Shown: piece after piece, positions 6,758-15,268 of the stretch
Position numbering within the stretch: position 1 is the first letter of the stretch
Layout: the number at the start of each line of letters is the position of its first letter
Origin: an uncultured Bacteroidales bacterium
GTDB taxonomy: Bacteria > Bacteroidota > Bacteroidia > Bacteroidales > UBA932
DNA length: 37,280 nucleotides
Direction: 5' to 3'
Assembly: GCA_944323245.1 (NCBI GenBank)
Contig: CALURT010000025.1
Span: 1-37,280 of the forward strand
Notes under the pieces: generated by a model
The model's database searches: none
What the model saw: the letters and a program-made list of their open reading frames with translations, nothing else
What the model was told of the DNA's origin: nothing
Made by a program: the position numbers and the translations under genes

Positions 6758-9265
6758 TTATTTTATGAATTTTCCGGTAACGCTTTCAGGACAGGCCTTT
6801 ATCTGCTCAGGCGTTCCCGTCGCAACGATGCGGCCTCCGTCTGAACCGCCGCCGGGACCCATGTCGATGATATGGTCGGCATTGCGGATTACGTCCAAAT
6901 CATGTTCTATGACAATCACGGTTGCCCCGTGGTCTACAAGCCGTTGGAAGACAAGCAGGAGCGTCTTCACGTCTGCAGGATGCAGCCCTATGGTTGGCTC
7001 GTCGAAAACGAAGACCGAACTTTCCTGCCCTTTGCCCATCTCGCTCGCAAGTTTCAGCCGCTGTGCCTCTCCTCCCGAAAGCCCCGGAGTCTCTTCTCCC
7101 AAGGTCAGGTAACCGAGCCCGAGTTCCTGAAGCACCTGCAACCTCTGGCGCACCGTTTTCAGGTCGTTGCAAGCTGCCAAAGCATCGTTTATATCCATAT
7201 CCATCAACTCCGGAAGCGAATGGAATTCGCCTGCGGCATTTTCCCTGCGGAACAGGCTTGCAGTCCTGGAATATCTCGAACCGCGGCAGTCAGGACAAGG
7301 AATGTTCACGTCCGGAAGGAACTGGACGTCAAGACTTATCACTCCCGTGCCGTCGCAGGTAGGGCAGCGCAGCCTTCCTGTATTGTATGAGAAGTCACCG
7401 TCCCGGTATCCGGCTTTCTTCGCCGAGTCGAGTTTCGCATATACTTTTCTCAGTTCATCATGGACATTCGCATAGGTGGCGACTGTGGAACGGACGTTTA
7501 TCCCGATAGGTGAGGCATCTATCAGTTTGACCTGTCTGATGCCGTCCGCTTCTATGTTTTTCACGTGAGCCGGCAACTTACCTCCCGATACCGGAGCCTG
7601 AAGGGCAGGAATGAGGCTTTCCAATACCAATGTGGTTTTGCCCGACCCTGATACGCCAGTTACTACCGTCAGCCGGCCCTTCGGTATGTCGACCTCCAAC
7701 GGTTTTACAGTATGGACAGGACCTGTGGAAAGGTGTATCCTGCCTTTCGCAAACATCTTTCCTTCCTCCGCACGTTCACGTACCATGATTTCCGCTTTTC
7801 CGGAAAGATAAGGTCCGATTTTCGATGCAGGATTGTTCCCGATTTCCTCAATCGTACCTTCGGCAATGACCGAGCCTCCTTTGGAACCTGCTTCCGGCCC
7901 CATTTCTATCAGATGCCCCGCTTCGGACAAAATCTGCGTGTCATGGTCTACAAGGACTACGGTATTTCCGTCTGCCATAAGGTCTTTCATCACTCCCGCC
8001 AGACCGACGATATTTGCCGGGTGGAGACCGATGGACGGCTCGTCCAAAACGTACAGTACGCCGGTGGTCCTGTTCCTGACGGCACGTGCAAGCTGCATCC
8101 GCTGGCGTTCACCCGTGGAAAGGGTGGAGGCGGCACGGTCCAGACTCAGGTAGCCGATACCGAGGTCCAAAAGCCTCCGGGAAGTATCGAGAAAGGCTTC
8201 GCAGATATTTTCCGCCATCGCTCTCATTTCTTCAGGCAGTGAGCCCGGTATCCCTTTGACCCAGTCCACCGCTTCGGACAATGTCATTCTGCAGGCTTCG
8301 TCCAATGATATTCCCCGCACTAACGGCGCCCTTGCGGCATTCGAAAGCCGGCTGCCTCCGCAGTCCGGACATATTTCAGTCTTCAGGAATTTTTCCACAC
8401 GCTTCATCCCTTTTTCGTCCTTGACTTTGGCAAGGGCGTTTTCCACCGTATAGACTGCATTGTAGTATGTGAAGTCCAATTCTCCGGCCTGGTTGGTATT
8501 CTTGGATTTGTAGAAAATATGCTTTTTCTCGGCCGGACCGTGGAATACGATGTCACGTTCCCTGTCTGTCAACCTGTTGAACGGTATGTCGGTACGGACT
8601 CCCATTGCCCGGCAGACATCCGTCATCAGCGACCACATCAGGGTGTTCCACGGTGCGACAGCCCCTTCGTCGATGCTCAGGCTTTCGTCGGGGACGAGGG
8701 TGGATTCGTCCACGGTCCTCACGGTGCCTGTACCGTCGCATTTGTTGCATGCTCCCTGGCTGTTGAAAGACAGTTCCTCCGCCGAAGGTGCATAAAAACG
8801 GGACCCGCATTCAGGACAGACAAGTTCCTGGCCGGCCGCCACAAGCAATGTCGGCTGCAGGTAATGTCCGTTCGGACATCTGTGGCTTGCGAGACGTGAA
8901 TAAATGAGCCTCAAACTGTTGAGCAGTTCCGTACCTGTGCCGAAAGTGCTGCGGATTCCCGGAATCCCCGGTCTTTGGTGCATGGCAAGGGCGGCCGGAA
9001 CATAAAGCACCTCGTCCACGTCGGCCCTTGCAGCCTGCGTCATCCTCCTGCGGGTATATGTGGAAAGCGATTCCAAATACCGCCTCGAACCTTCTGCGTA
9101 AAGGACTCCGAGGGCGAGTGAGGATTTCCCGGACCCGGACACTCCTGCGATGCCGGTTATTTTGTCCAATGGGATTTCCACGTCTATGTTTTTCAGATTG
9201 TGCACTCTTGCACCGTGTACTATTATGCTGTCAGGTTTTCCCATGTCGAATTTCATATTGTCCAT
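6758..9265 (-). CDS. UvrA-like ABC ATPase lacking the UvrB-binding region
   Basis: An 835-aa double ABC ATPase of the UvrA superfamily (bacterial UvrA is usually about 940 aa). The first Walker A is GVSGSGKSS (41-49). It is followed by a CPECG...CNKCDGTG zinc module and the signature LSTGERQRMQLARA. The second half has GVSGSGKTT, a CPTCDGTG...CPDCRGSR zinc module, LSGGEAQRLKLA and VFDEPTIGLHPAD. After the LRLIYSRLASHRCP segment the sequence passes almost directly to the zinc module, so the roughly 100-residue UvrB-binding region is missing. This fits the UvrA2/DrrC-like class linked to drug tolerance or noncanonical repair rather than standard excision repair. It is divergent from the ModF-like gene across a shared palindromic promoter. 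Confidence 0.88.
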   Translation of the reverse strand: MDNMKFDMGKPDSIIVHGARVHNLKNIDVEIPLDKITGIAGVSGSGKSSLALGVLYAEGSRRYLESLSTYTRRRMTQAARADVDEVLYVPAALAMHQRPGIPGIRSTFGTGTELLNSLRLIYSRLASHRCPNGHYLQPTLLVAAGQELVCPECGSRFYAPSAEELSFNSQGACNKCDGTGTVRTVDESTLVPDESLSIDEGAVAPWNTLMWSLMTDVCRAMGVRTDIPFNRLTDRERDIVFHGPAEKKHIFYKSKNTNQAGELDFTYYNAVYTVENALAKVKDEKGMKRVEKFLKTEICPDCGGSRLSNAARAPLVRGISLDEACRMTLSEAVDWVKGIPGSLPEEMRAMAENICEAFLDTSRRLLDLGIGYLSLDRAASTLSTGERQRMQLARAVRNRTTGVLYVLDEPSIGLHPANIVGLAGVMKDLMADGNTVVLVDHDTQILSEAGHLIEMGPEAGSKGGSVIAEGTIEEIGNNPASKIGPYLSGKAEIMVRERAEEGKMFAKGRIHLSTGPVHTVKPLEVDIPKGRLTVVTGVSGSGKTTLVLESLIPALQAPVSGGKLPAHVKNIEADGIRQVKLIDASPIGINVRSTVATYANVHDELRKVYAKLDSAKKAGYRDGDFSYNTGRLRCPTCDGTGVISLDVQFLPDVNIPCPDCRGSRYSRTASLFRRENAAGEFHSLPELMDMDINDALAACNDLKTVRQRLQVLQELGLGYLTLGEETPGLSGGEAQRLKLASEMGKGQESSVFVFDEPTIGLHPADVKTLLLVFQRLVDHGATVIVIEHDLDVIRNADHIIDMGPGGGSDGGRIVATGTPEQIKACPESVTGKFIK

Positions 9266-9281
9266 TATGCTTGTCGAATCT

Positions 9282-9300
9282 GCAAAATTACTAATTTTGC
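9282..9300. promoter_or_regulatory. 19-bp palindrome formed by two opposed -7 boxes
   Basis: GCAAAATTA-C-TAATTTTGC is a perfect inverted repeat with 9-bp arms and one central base. The right arm is a TAnnTTTGC box reading right (with TTG at 9271-9273, 18 nt away). The left arm is the same box reading left toward the UvrA-like gene. Divergent promoters may therefore overlap and compete. It could alternatively, or also, be a repressor operator. Confidence 0.6.
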
Positions 9301-9306
9301 GATGAC

Positions 9307-10590
9307 ATGAAACTGTGGGACGGTCATATAATGGAAAAAGGGGAGCGGATAGCAGTTGTCGGGCCGAACGGGTCCGGCAAGAGCCGTCTTGTAGACAGCA
9401 TTCTCGGCAACGGCAATATCCGTTGCATTGCTTTCAGGGACGCTTTCAGCCTGACCGGGGCGGATTATTACCACCAGCAGCGGTGGAATTCCATGGATGC
9501 GGAAGATTCGCCGACCGTAATGGAACTCCTTTACAGGAATCATCCTGCGGAGGTTGTCCGCGACCATGTCGGGGAACTTTTCTCTGCCTTGGGAATCGCT
9601 TCATTGTCGGAAAAGAGGACAGTCATGCTTTCGAGCGGCGAATTGCGTAAATTGCAGATAGCATCCGCCCTTCTTGCACGGCCCGAAGTCCTTGTCATCG
9701 ACAATCCGTACGCAGGCCTTGACACAGGGGCGAGGGACGTCATGAATTCCTTGCTTGAGAAGGTGGCGGCGAAAGGGGAGACCGGTATCATTCTCATTTT
9801 GAGCCGGGAATCGGACATTCCTCCTTTTATCACGTCTGTCGTCCGTATGGGAACGGTACGACGGGCAGGTTTGGATGACAAATCCCGCAATGCGATTCTT
9901 TCGCTTCCCGAGGCTTCCGGAGATTATCATGCTGAGGTCGTGGCAGAACTCCGCAATGTGAGCATTTCCTACGGCGGAAGGAAGATTCTCGACGGCGTGG
10001 ACTGGAAAATCCGCAACGGTGAAAAATGGGCGTTGTGCGGCAGGAACGGAAGCGGGAAAAGCACGTTGCTGAGCCTTATCTGTGCAGACAACCCTCAGGC
10101 GTATGCCTGCGACATCACCCTCTTCGACAGGAAACGCGGGAGCGGGGAGAGTATCTGGGACATAAAAAAGCATATCGGATATGTGAGTCCGGAGATGTAT
10201 CGGGCATACCTGCAGCATGCCCCCGCCGGGGAAATCGTTGCGAGCGGATTTACGGACATTGTCGGCATCTGCAGGAAACCGGACCCGGAACAGTTGTCGT
10301 CGGCCCGGTTCTGGATGAATATTTTCGGCATAGGCGACCTTGAAGACAGGTATTTCACCGAATTGTCAAGCGGGGAGCAGCATTTGTGCCTGCTTGCAAG
10401 GGCTTTTGTTAAGGATCCGGAATTTCTCATACTTGACGAGCCGTTGCATTGCCTCGATGACGGGAATTCCACATTGGCCAAGGATGTCATTTCGACTTTC
10501 TGCCGGAGAAAGAACAAGACCCTTGTCATGGTCTCGCATTACACCGAAAACTTCCCTGACATCATCGACAGGAAATTCGAATTGCCGTAA
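9307..10590 (+). CDS. ModF-like protein with two ABC ATPase domains
   Basis: A 427-aa cytosolic protein with two ATP-binding cassettes and no membrane segments. Domain 1: Walker A GPNGSGKS (19-26), signature LSSGELRKLQIASALL, Walker B VLVIDNPYAGLD. Domain 2: GRNGSGKST (from about 245), LSSGEQHLCLLARAF and FLILDEPLHCLD. The second cassette has the PEMYRAYL-type stretch seen in ModF/PhrA relatives. E. coli ModF is about 490 aa. Here the N-terminus lacks the strand region that normally precedes the first cassette. The ATG at 9307 lies only 6 nt after the presumed -7 box, so translation may be leaderless or start at the Met at 9331. No mod transporter genes are nearby, so a molybdate role is not supported. 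Function unknown. Confidence 0.78.
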   Translation: MKLWDGHIMEKGERIAVVGPNGSGKSRLVDSILGNGNIRCIAFRDAFSLTGADYYHQQRWNSMDAEDSPTVMELLYRNHPAEVVRDHVGELFSALGIASLSEKRTVMLSSGELRKLQIASALLARPEVLVIDNPYAGLDTGARDVMNSLLEKVAAKGETGIILILSRESDIPPFITSVVRMGTVRRAGLDDKSRNAILSLPEASGDYHAEVVAELRNVSISYGGRKILDGVDWKIRNGEKWALCGRNGSGKSTLLSLICADNPQAYACDITLFDRKRGSGESIWDIKKHIGYVSPEMYRAYLQHAPAGEIVASGFTDIVGICRKPDPEQLSSARFWMNIFGIGDLEDRYFTELSSGEQHLCLLARAFVKDPEFLILDEPLHCLDDGNSTLAKDVISTFCRRKNKTLVMVSHYTENFPDIIDRKFELP

Positions 10591-10633
10591 AAGAGCCGCC
10601 GTGGCCACGACCTCGTCGCTACAAAATCGCATT

Positions 10634-10681
10634 TGTCATTCCGAGCGGAGGTCCGAAGGACCGGAGTCGAGGAATCTGCCT
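10634..10681 (+). repeat. REP-like interspersed repeat, copy 1
   Basis: This 48-nt element is 47/48 identical to 36905-36952. It has an inner hairpin GGTCC-GAA-GGACC (10650-10662) and outer complementary ends ATTCC/GGAAT. The single difference between the copies falls in the 3-nt hairpin loop, leaving the stem intact. It lies between genes, downstream of the ModF-like gene. Confidence 0.85.
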
Positions 10682-10700
10682 CTGTCAGCAGACCTCTCGG

Positions 10701-10727
10701 CTGCCGCCCAAGGCCGGCAGGATTTTA
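10701..10727 (+). terminator. Possible intrinsic terminator after the ModF-like gene
   Basis: CTGCCG (10701-10706) and CGGCAG (10715-10720) form a 6-bp GC-rich stem with an 8-nt loop, followed by GATTTTAT. The T tract is short, so the call is tentative. Confidence 0.35.
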
Positions 10728-10736
10728 TAAACCGTT

Positions 10737-10767
10737 TTATCGGAAAAATTACCAATATTACCGATAA
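10737..10767. promoter_or_regulatory. Inverted repeat upstream of the DUF3737 promoter, candidate operator
   Basis: TTATCGG (10737-10743) and CCGATAA (10761-10767) are perfect 7-bp inverted arms separated by 17 nt. The spacer contains ATTACC twice. The right arm ends 2 nt before the candidate -33 TTTG, a good position for a dimeric regulator. No protein partner can be named. Confidence 0.4.
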
Positions 10768-10769
10768 TG

Positions 10770-10800
10770 TTTGGAGTTCCGCACCATTTTATATCTTTGC
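10770..10800 (+). promoter_or_regulatory. Bacteroidota promoter for the DUF3737 gene
   Basis: TTTG at 10770-10773, an 18-nt spacer and TATCTTTGC at 10792-10800 match the Bacteroidota housekeeping promoter layout. Transcription would start near 10807, giving a leader of about 45 nt to the ATG at 10851. This is why the upstream in-frame ATG at 10767 is not used. Confidence 0.75.
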
Positions 10801-10850
10801 AACGCAAAACCGGGACACCCGGCGACAGAAACCGACAAAAAACGATCACA

Positions 10851-11720
10851 ATGCAACTGATTAAAGATAAGGAATTCGGCGGCGAACGCCCGCTTTTCGC
10901 ATCACATGACCTGCACTTGGACCATGTCACGATACGTGCAGGCGAATCCGCCATCAAGGAGTGCAGCAACATCGTGGCCACAGATTGCCTATTCGAAGGA
11001 AACTACCCTTTCTGGCATGTACACGGATTCACCATAAGGAACTGCCATTTCGCAGTCGGAGGCCGCTCTGCCCTGTGGTATTCCGACCACCTGAAAATGA
11101 CGGACACGATCATCGACGCCCCGAAAATGTTCCGTGAGATGGATCATATCGACATCGAAAACGTCAGGATGAACGATGCCGACGAAGTATTCTGGCGCTG
11201 CAACCATATCCGCATCAGGAATCTCGAACTGCACGACGGCACCTATCCGTTCATGTTCAGCACGGACATCCATGTGGACGGACTGAAAAGCGACAGCAAA
11301 TACGTTTTCCAGTATGTGAAGAACGCCGAAATCCACAACGCGGAAATCACCACCAAAGACGCATTCTGGGAAGTGGAGAATGTCACCATATACGATTCAA
11401 GACTCGACGGCGAGTACCTCGGCTGGCACTCCCGCAACCTGCGCCTTGTAAATTGCCATATTTCAGGCGAACAGCCGCTGTGCTACGCCCATGACCTCGT
11501 GTTGGAGAACTGCACCTTCGACGCCTCGTGCGACAGGGCGTTCGAGTATTCGACATTGAATGCCGACATCCGCGGAGCGATAACCAATATCAAGAACCCG
11601 GCATCAGGAAGAATCATAGCCGACTCCATAGGTTCAGTCACATTGGACGAAAACATAAAGGCTCCTGCAGACTGCGTCATTGAGACGAGGGAGCGGACGT
11701 CCGGTACTTGTGAGGCGTAA
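10851..11720 (+). CDS. DUF3737 family right-handed beta-helix protein
   Basis: A 289-aa protein whose opening (LIKDKEFGGERPLFAS) and repeating pattern of short strands match the DUF3737 family as I recall it. The repeats are about 20 residues with recurring N/D-C-x-F/I and H/W motifs, expected to fold as a parallel beta-helix. Repeats include CSNIVATDCLFEG and HGFTIRNCHF. No signal peptide or membrane segment is seen, so it is probably cytosolic. The enzymatic role of the family is not established; a glycan-related role is possible but unproven. The start at 10851 is chosen because the promoter -7 box lies inside the longer open frame starting at 10767. Its 3' end overlaps the convergent AraC-family gene by 44 bp. 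Confidence 0.82.
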   Translation: MQLIKDKEFGGERPLFASHDLHLDHVTIRAGESAIKECSNIVATDCLFEGNYPFWHVHGFTIRNCHFAVGGRSALWYSDHLKMTDTIIDAPKMFREMDHIDIENVRMNDADEVFWRCNHIRIRNLELHDGTYPFMFSTDIHVDGLKSDSKYVFQYVKNAEIHNAEITTKDAFWEVENVTIYDSRLDGEYLGWHSRNLRLVNCHISGEQPLCYAHDLVLENCTFDASCDRAFEYSTLNADIRGAITNIKNPASGRIIADSIGSVTLDENIKAPADCVIETRERTSGTCEA

Positions 11721-12567
11721 GGCCGGTGTGGGCCTTGAAGAACTGCACGAAGGCTGACGGATTCGGGAAAACCATCTCTTCCGAAATTTCGGCGACCGTC
11801 ATGTCAGTGGTCTTGAGCAACACTTTCGTTTCGGCGATGACGGCTTCGTTTATCCACTCGGTGACGGAACGCCCTGTTATTTTCTTGATGGCGGTTGAGA
11901 GATATTTCGGGGTTCTGTGCAGTTTGTACGCATAAAATCCCACTTTTCTTTCCTTTTTGTACCATTGCGCAAGGAGAAGGAAGAAATCATCTGAAAGCTT
12001 TTCCTGCTTCATGCCCGACACCGTTCGCCTGCCTGCGCTTTTCTTGTATTCATCGTATATTTCCAGCAGAAGCACGTAGAACAGCGACTTGCATATTTCC
12101 CTGCGGAAATCGTTGCCGCTGCAGGCATATTCGGTCTCGAGCAGGGCATAAATCCCCGAAAGCCGCTCCATCATGCCGTCCGTCACCTTAACGACAGGGG
12201 ATTGCCGGGCAATGTTCAGAATATCGGTATCCAACGGGGTAGGGTATTCGAGAATCAGATCAAAGGAGGCTATTACAGACAGCCGCTTCATGTCCGGAGA
12301 ATTTTTCCGGGTCTCTATCATCTCGTTGGGAGGCAGCAGTATTACGGAAGGTGCCGAGATGTGCAGCACCTTTCCGTTGATTACCGTTTCCGTCTCTCCT
12401 TTCAGTTGGAGGCAGATTACTATCCCGTTGAAAATGAACGATGTTTCCGAGTCGAAAAACTCCTGCAGCCTCTTGTCGGAAGATGAAAGGTATATCCCTT
12501 CGATTCCTTTGCTGTCAAGCAGCCGGGTCAGAGACTCGACCTTGAGATTATGGATGCTCTCCGGCAT
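11677..12567 (-). CDS. AraC-family transcriptional regulator
   Basis: A 296-aa protein with a cupin-like N-terminal sensing region (about 30-110, including VICLQLKGETETVINGKVLHI) and a C-terminal AraC/XylS double helix-turn-helix (about 190-290). The HTH part shows KLHRTPKYLSTAIKKITG, then DMTVAEISEEM, PSAFVQFFKAHTGLTPHKYR. It starts 4 nt after the stop of the ROK regulator, so the two are co-transcribed. It may control the adjacent transporter/DUF4434 operon or the divergent glycan locus. The effector is unknown. The last 44 bp overlap the convergent DUF3737 gene. Confidence 0.88.
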   Translation of the reverse strand: MPESIHNLKVESLTRLLDSKGIEGIYLSSSDKRLQEFFDSETSFIFNGIVICLQLKGETETVINGKVLHISAPSVILLPPNEMIETRKNSPDMKRLSVIASFDLILEYPTPLDTDILNIARQSPVVKVTDGMMERLSGIYALLETEYACSGNDFRREICKSLFYVLLLEIYDEYKKSAGRRTVSGMKQEKLSDDFFLLLAQWYKKERKVGFYAYKLHRTPKYLSTAIKKITGRSVTEWINEAVIAETKVLLKTTDMTVAEISEEMVFPNPSAFVQFFKAHTGLTPHKYRTSAPSSQ

Positions 12568-12571
12568 TGGT

Positions 12572-13774
12572 TTACAGCAGGTTCAGAAGATGGCTCCGGG
12601 AAAGCATGCAGGCTCCGAGAGCTCCGGCCTTTTTCCCGAGACGGGAGAATTTCACTATCGTATCACGGCTTACTATGTTGAGCGAATGCTTGTTTATCGC
12701 ACTTTTGATAGGAAGCATGAGATACTCCTCGGCGACCGACAGCCGGCCTCCGATGATGACCAATTCAGGATTGAATATGTTTATGAGCCCGGCGATGGCA
12801 CGTCCGAGAGTGCTTCCGATATCTTCTATCGATTCAATGGCAAGCACATCCTCTTCCGCAAGGGCATCGAGTATGTCATCCAACGTGATTTCCTCTCCGC
12901 TTGCGAATTTGTCCGACAGGACGGAAACCTTGCCTTCCTTCAGCTTTTCAAGGAAAATGCGGTGTACCGCAGAGCCTGAGGCTCCTGTTTCAAGACAGCC
13001 GACCTTGCCGCACCGACAGATAATCCCGTTGTCTAAGAGAGGGAAATGCCCGATTTCGCCTGAAAATCCGGATTTGCCGTAGGATAGCTTGCCGTCGAGA
13101 ATCATTCCCATGCCGAGCCCCCAGCTCAGATTGATGAAAAGGAAATTCTGTTCCTTGTTCGCCCCGCCGCATATGTATTCCCCGTAAGTCATCGCCCTCG
13201 AATCGTTTTCCACGAAGACCGGTGTGCCGAGCATTTCCTCGAAAGTCGAGGTCAACGGCTTGTCTTCACCTATAAAGTATGAAAAACTGTACCCTGTCTC
13301 GTGGTTGACCCTGCCTGTAAGGTTGATGCCGTAGGCGAGTACCTTGTTTTCATCAATGTCGAAAGTCTTTGCATGCTTTTTCAGAAGTTCGCACAGTTCG
13401 GCCATGGACTGCCCGGTACTTTCAAGTTCGAACGGGATATTGTCCACATATTCGAGTATGTTTCCCTTGAAATTGCACGCTGCAATATTTACGTGATGAC
13501 GCGTCACGTCGGCCCCGATGAAATATCCGGCGCCGGGATTGAGCCCGTAAATGCTCGGGCGTCGTCCTCCCGTCGTGCCTGACTTGCCGAGTTCTTCAAG
13601 GAATCCCTCGTCTATGAGGTCTGTCACCATTTTGGTGACCGTAGGAATGCTGATACCTGTCTCCTTGCTCATTTCGGCAATGCTGAAATCGCCGTCATTG
13701 ATGCAAAGACGCATTATCTGCTGCTTGATGGCACCGCTTTTTCCGGTGTTCCCGTTTAAAAATGAATTTCTCAT
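12572..13774 (-). CDS. ROK-family (NagC-like) transcriptional regulator
   Basis: A 400-aa protein with an N-terminal winged helix (about 10-60: FSIAEMSKETGISIPTVTKMVTDL) followed by a sugar-kinase-fold ROK domain. The GEIGHFPL histidine and the C253/C255/C260 zinc motif (CRCGKVGC) followed by Glu mark the ROK signature. The family binds sugars or sugar phosphates, often amino sugars, as inducers. Because the neighbouring locus encodes a beta-hexosaminidase, a GlcNAc-type inducer is a plausible inference. A perfect -7 box at 13797-13805 suggests a separate promoter in addition to readthrough from the transporter gene. It is followed at 4 nt by the AraC-family gene. Confidence 0.9.
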   Translation of the reverse strand: MRNSFLNGNTGKSGAIKQQIMRLCINDGDFSIAEMSKETGISIPTVTKMVTDLIDEGFLEELGKSGTTGGRRPSIYGLNPGAGYFIGADVTRHHVNIAACNFKGNILEYVDNIPFELESTGQSMAELCELLKKHAKTFDIDENKVLAYGINLTGRVNHETGYSFSYFIGEDKPLTSTFEEMLGTPVFVENDSRAMTYGEYICGGANKEQNFLFINLSWGLGMGMILDGKLSYGKSGFSGEIGHFPLLDNGIICRCGKVGCLETGASGSAVHRIFLEKLKEGKVSVLSDKFASGEEITLDDILDALAEEDVLAIESIEDIGSTLGRAIAGLINIFNPELVIIGGRLSVAEEYLMLPIKSAINKHSLNIVSRDTIVKFSRLGKKAGALGACMLSRSHLLNLL

Positions 13775-13796
13775 CTGATTGCGAATGGCTTGAACC

Positions 13797-13805
13797 GCAA
13801 AGATA
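13797..13805 (-). promoter_or_regulatory. Candidate -7 box for the ROK regulator
   Basis: On the minus strand this reads TATCTTTGC, a perfect TAnnTTTGC element, 22 nt upstream of the ATG at 13774 and just after the transporter stop codon. No clear -33 TTG is present in the AT-rich sequence upstream. Confidence 0.5.
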
Positions 13806-13813
13806 ATGAAAAA

Positions 13814-15223
13814 TTATTTTAATTTACGTCCTGATTTCCAGTATTCCTCGATTTCCTCAAGGGTCTTGCCGGTGGTTTCCGGTACGGCCTTCCACATGAT
13901 GAGGATGTACGGCACGCACATGGCGGCGAAAAGGAAGAATGTCCCGGCAGGCGTGAGATTTTCCAAAAGCCACGGAGTGAGCTGTCCGATCAGGTAAGTG
14001 CCCACCCATAGAGCGAATCCGGCAATCGACATGGCAAGTCCCCTGACACTGTTCGGATACATCTCCGAAAGCAGCACGAAGACCACTGCGCTTATGGAGA
14101 TTGCACAGCAGAATACATAGAACAGGAAGAATGCCAGCATGAAACCGTTGCCGAGACCGAGAGTTTCGCCGAATGCGAAATAGACTCCGATCATGAGGAG
14201 GGAGACAATCATCCCGGACACTCCCCAGTAAACGAGTTGCTTGCGCCCGACCTTGTCGATTATCAGCAATGCAATGACGGTAGTCACCATGTTCACGATT
14301 CCCACGAGAACCTGGGAGAACAATGCATCTCCTCCGGCGATGCCGGCCTTGCCGAAAATTTCAGGACCGTAATATAGAACGGCGTTCACTCCCATGAACT
14401 GACCGAGTATGGCAATGGCGGAGCCTATGATGACCGCTTTCAGTATACCGGGAGAAAGCAGAGCCTTCCATTCCGACTTCGTTTCATTGGAAATCGAAGA
14501 CCGTGTAAGTTCGTACTCCCTTTTCATGTCATCCTCTGCAAGGTAGATGCGGCTGAGCACTTTTGTGGCCCTGTCGGCTTTCCCCTTGGTTATCAGCCAT
14601 CTCGGACTTTCCGGTATGAAAAAGATGATGGCGAGGAAGAGGAATGCAGGCACTGCACCCGAACCGAGCATGCCCCTCCAGTATTCATCCACAAGGACAT
14701 TGTTCATGAAACCGGAAGAGAACCTTGTCGATTCCGCTATGTCGAGGATGGCATAGTTGACTAAATACGCCACGAGGAAGCCGACGGTTACGGCAAGCTG
14801 GTACAGCGATACGAGGGTTCCCCGTTTTTCGGCCGTGGAGACTTCGGAAATGTAGATAGGGGATACTATTGAGACGATTCCTACACCCAGACCTCCTATG
14901 ATTCTGAAGGTTACCAAGTGAATGAAGTCAGAGGCGGCGGCGCAGCCTACGGCGCAGACGCAGAAGAGCACTGCGGCTATGAGCATCGTCTTTTTCCTTC
15001 CGACGTTGTCGCTGAGCACACCGGCGAAGCAGGCTCCTGCAATTGAGCCGATGAGGGCGCATCCCACGTACCATCCCTGCTGCATGGTATCAAGTGCGAA
15101 CTGCTGTGTTACTATACCTATGGTGCCGGAAATCACGGCAGTATCATATCCGAACAGGATTCCTCCGATGGCGGCCACCACCGACAGGAACATTATATAT
15201 CCAGTATTTACCGTTTTTTTCAT
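13814..15223 (-). CDS. MFS sugar porter (XylE/GLUT-type symporter)
   Basis: A 469-aa inner-membrane protein with about 12 hydrophobic segments. Sugar-porter motifs are visible: GGILFGYDTAVISG in TM1, DNVGRKKT in loop 2-3, PESPRWL at the end of TM6, and PETTGKTLEEIEEYW at the C-terminus. Such transporters import mono- or disaccharides with a cation. It lies 45 nt downstream of the DUF4434 gene on the same strand and upstream of two sugar-type regulators. It most likely takes up a sugar released by the divergent glycan locus. The transported sugar cannot be read from the sequence. Confidence 0.92.
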   Translation of the reverse strand: MKKTVNTGYIMFLSVVAAIGGILFGYDTAVISGTIGIVTQQFALDTMQQGWYVGCALIGSIAGACFAGVLSDNVGRKKTMLIAAVLFCVCAVGCAAASDFIHLVTFRIIGGLGVGIVSIVSPIYISEVSTAEKRGTLVSLYQLAVTVGFLVAYLVNYAILDIAESTRFSSGFMNNVLVDEYWRGMLGSGAVPAFLFLAIIFFIPESPRWLITKGKADRATKVLSRIYLAEDDMKREYELTRSSISNETKSEWKALLSPGILKAVIIGSAIAILGQFMGVNAVLYYGPEIFGKAGIAGGDALFSQVLVGIVNMVTTVIALLIIDKVGRKQLVYWGVSGMIVSLLMIGVYFAFGETLGLGNGFMLAFFLFYVFCCAISISAVVFVLLSEMYPNSVRGLAMSIAGFALWVGTYLIGQLTPWLLENLTPAGTFFLFAAMCVPYILIMWKAVPETTGKTLEEIEEYWKSGRKLK

Positions 15224-15268
15224 TTATTGTGATTTTAATTGACAGGAAGCAATTTCAGTTGACATGAA

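Noticed and set aside
10767..10850. Upstream extension of the DUF3737 protein
   Set aside because: The -7 box at 10792-10800 lies inside this extension, so the transcript should start after the ATG at 10767; the family match begins at 10851.
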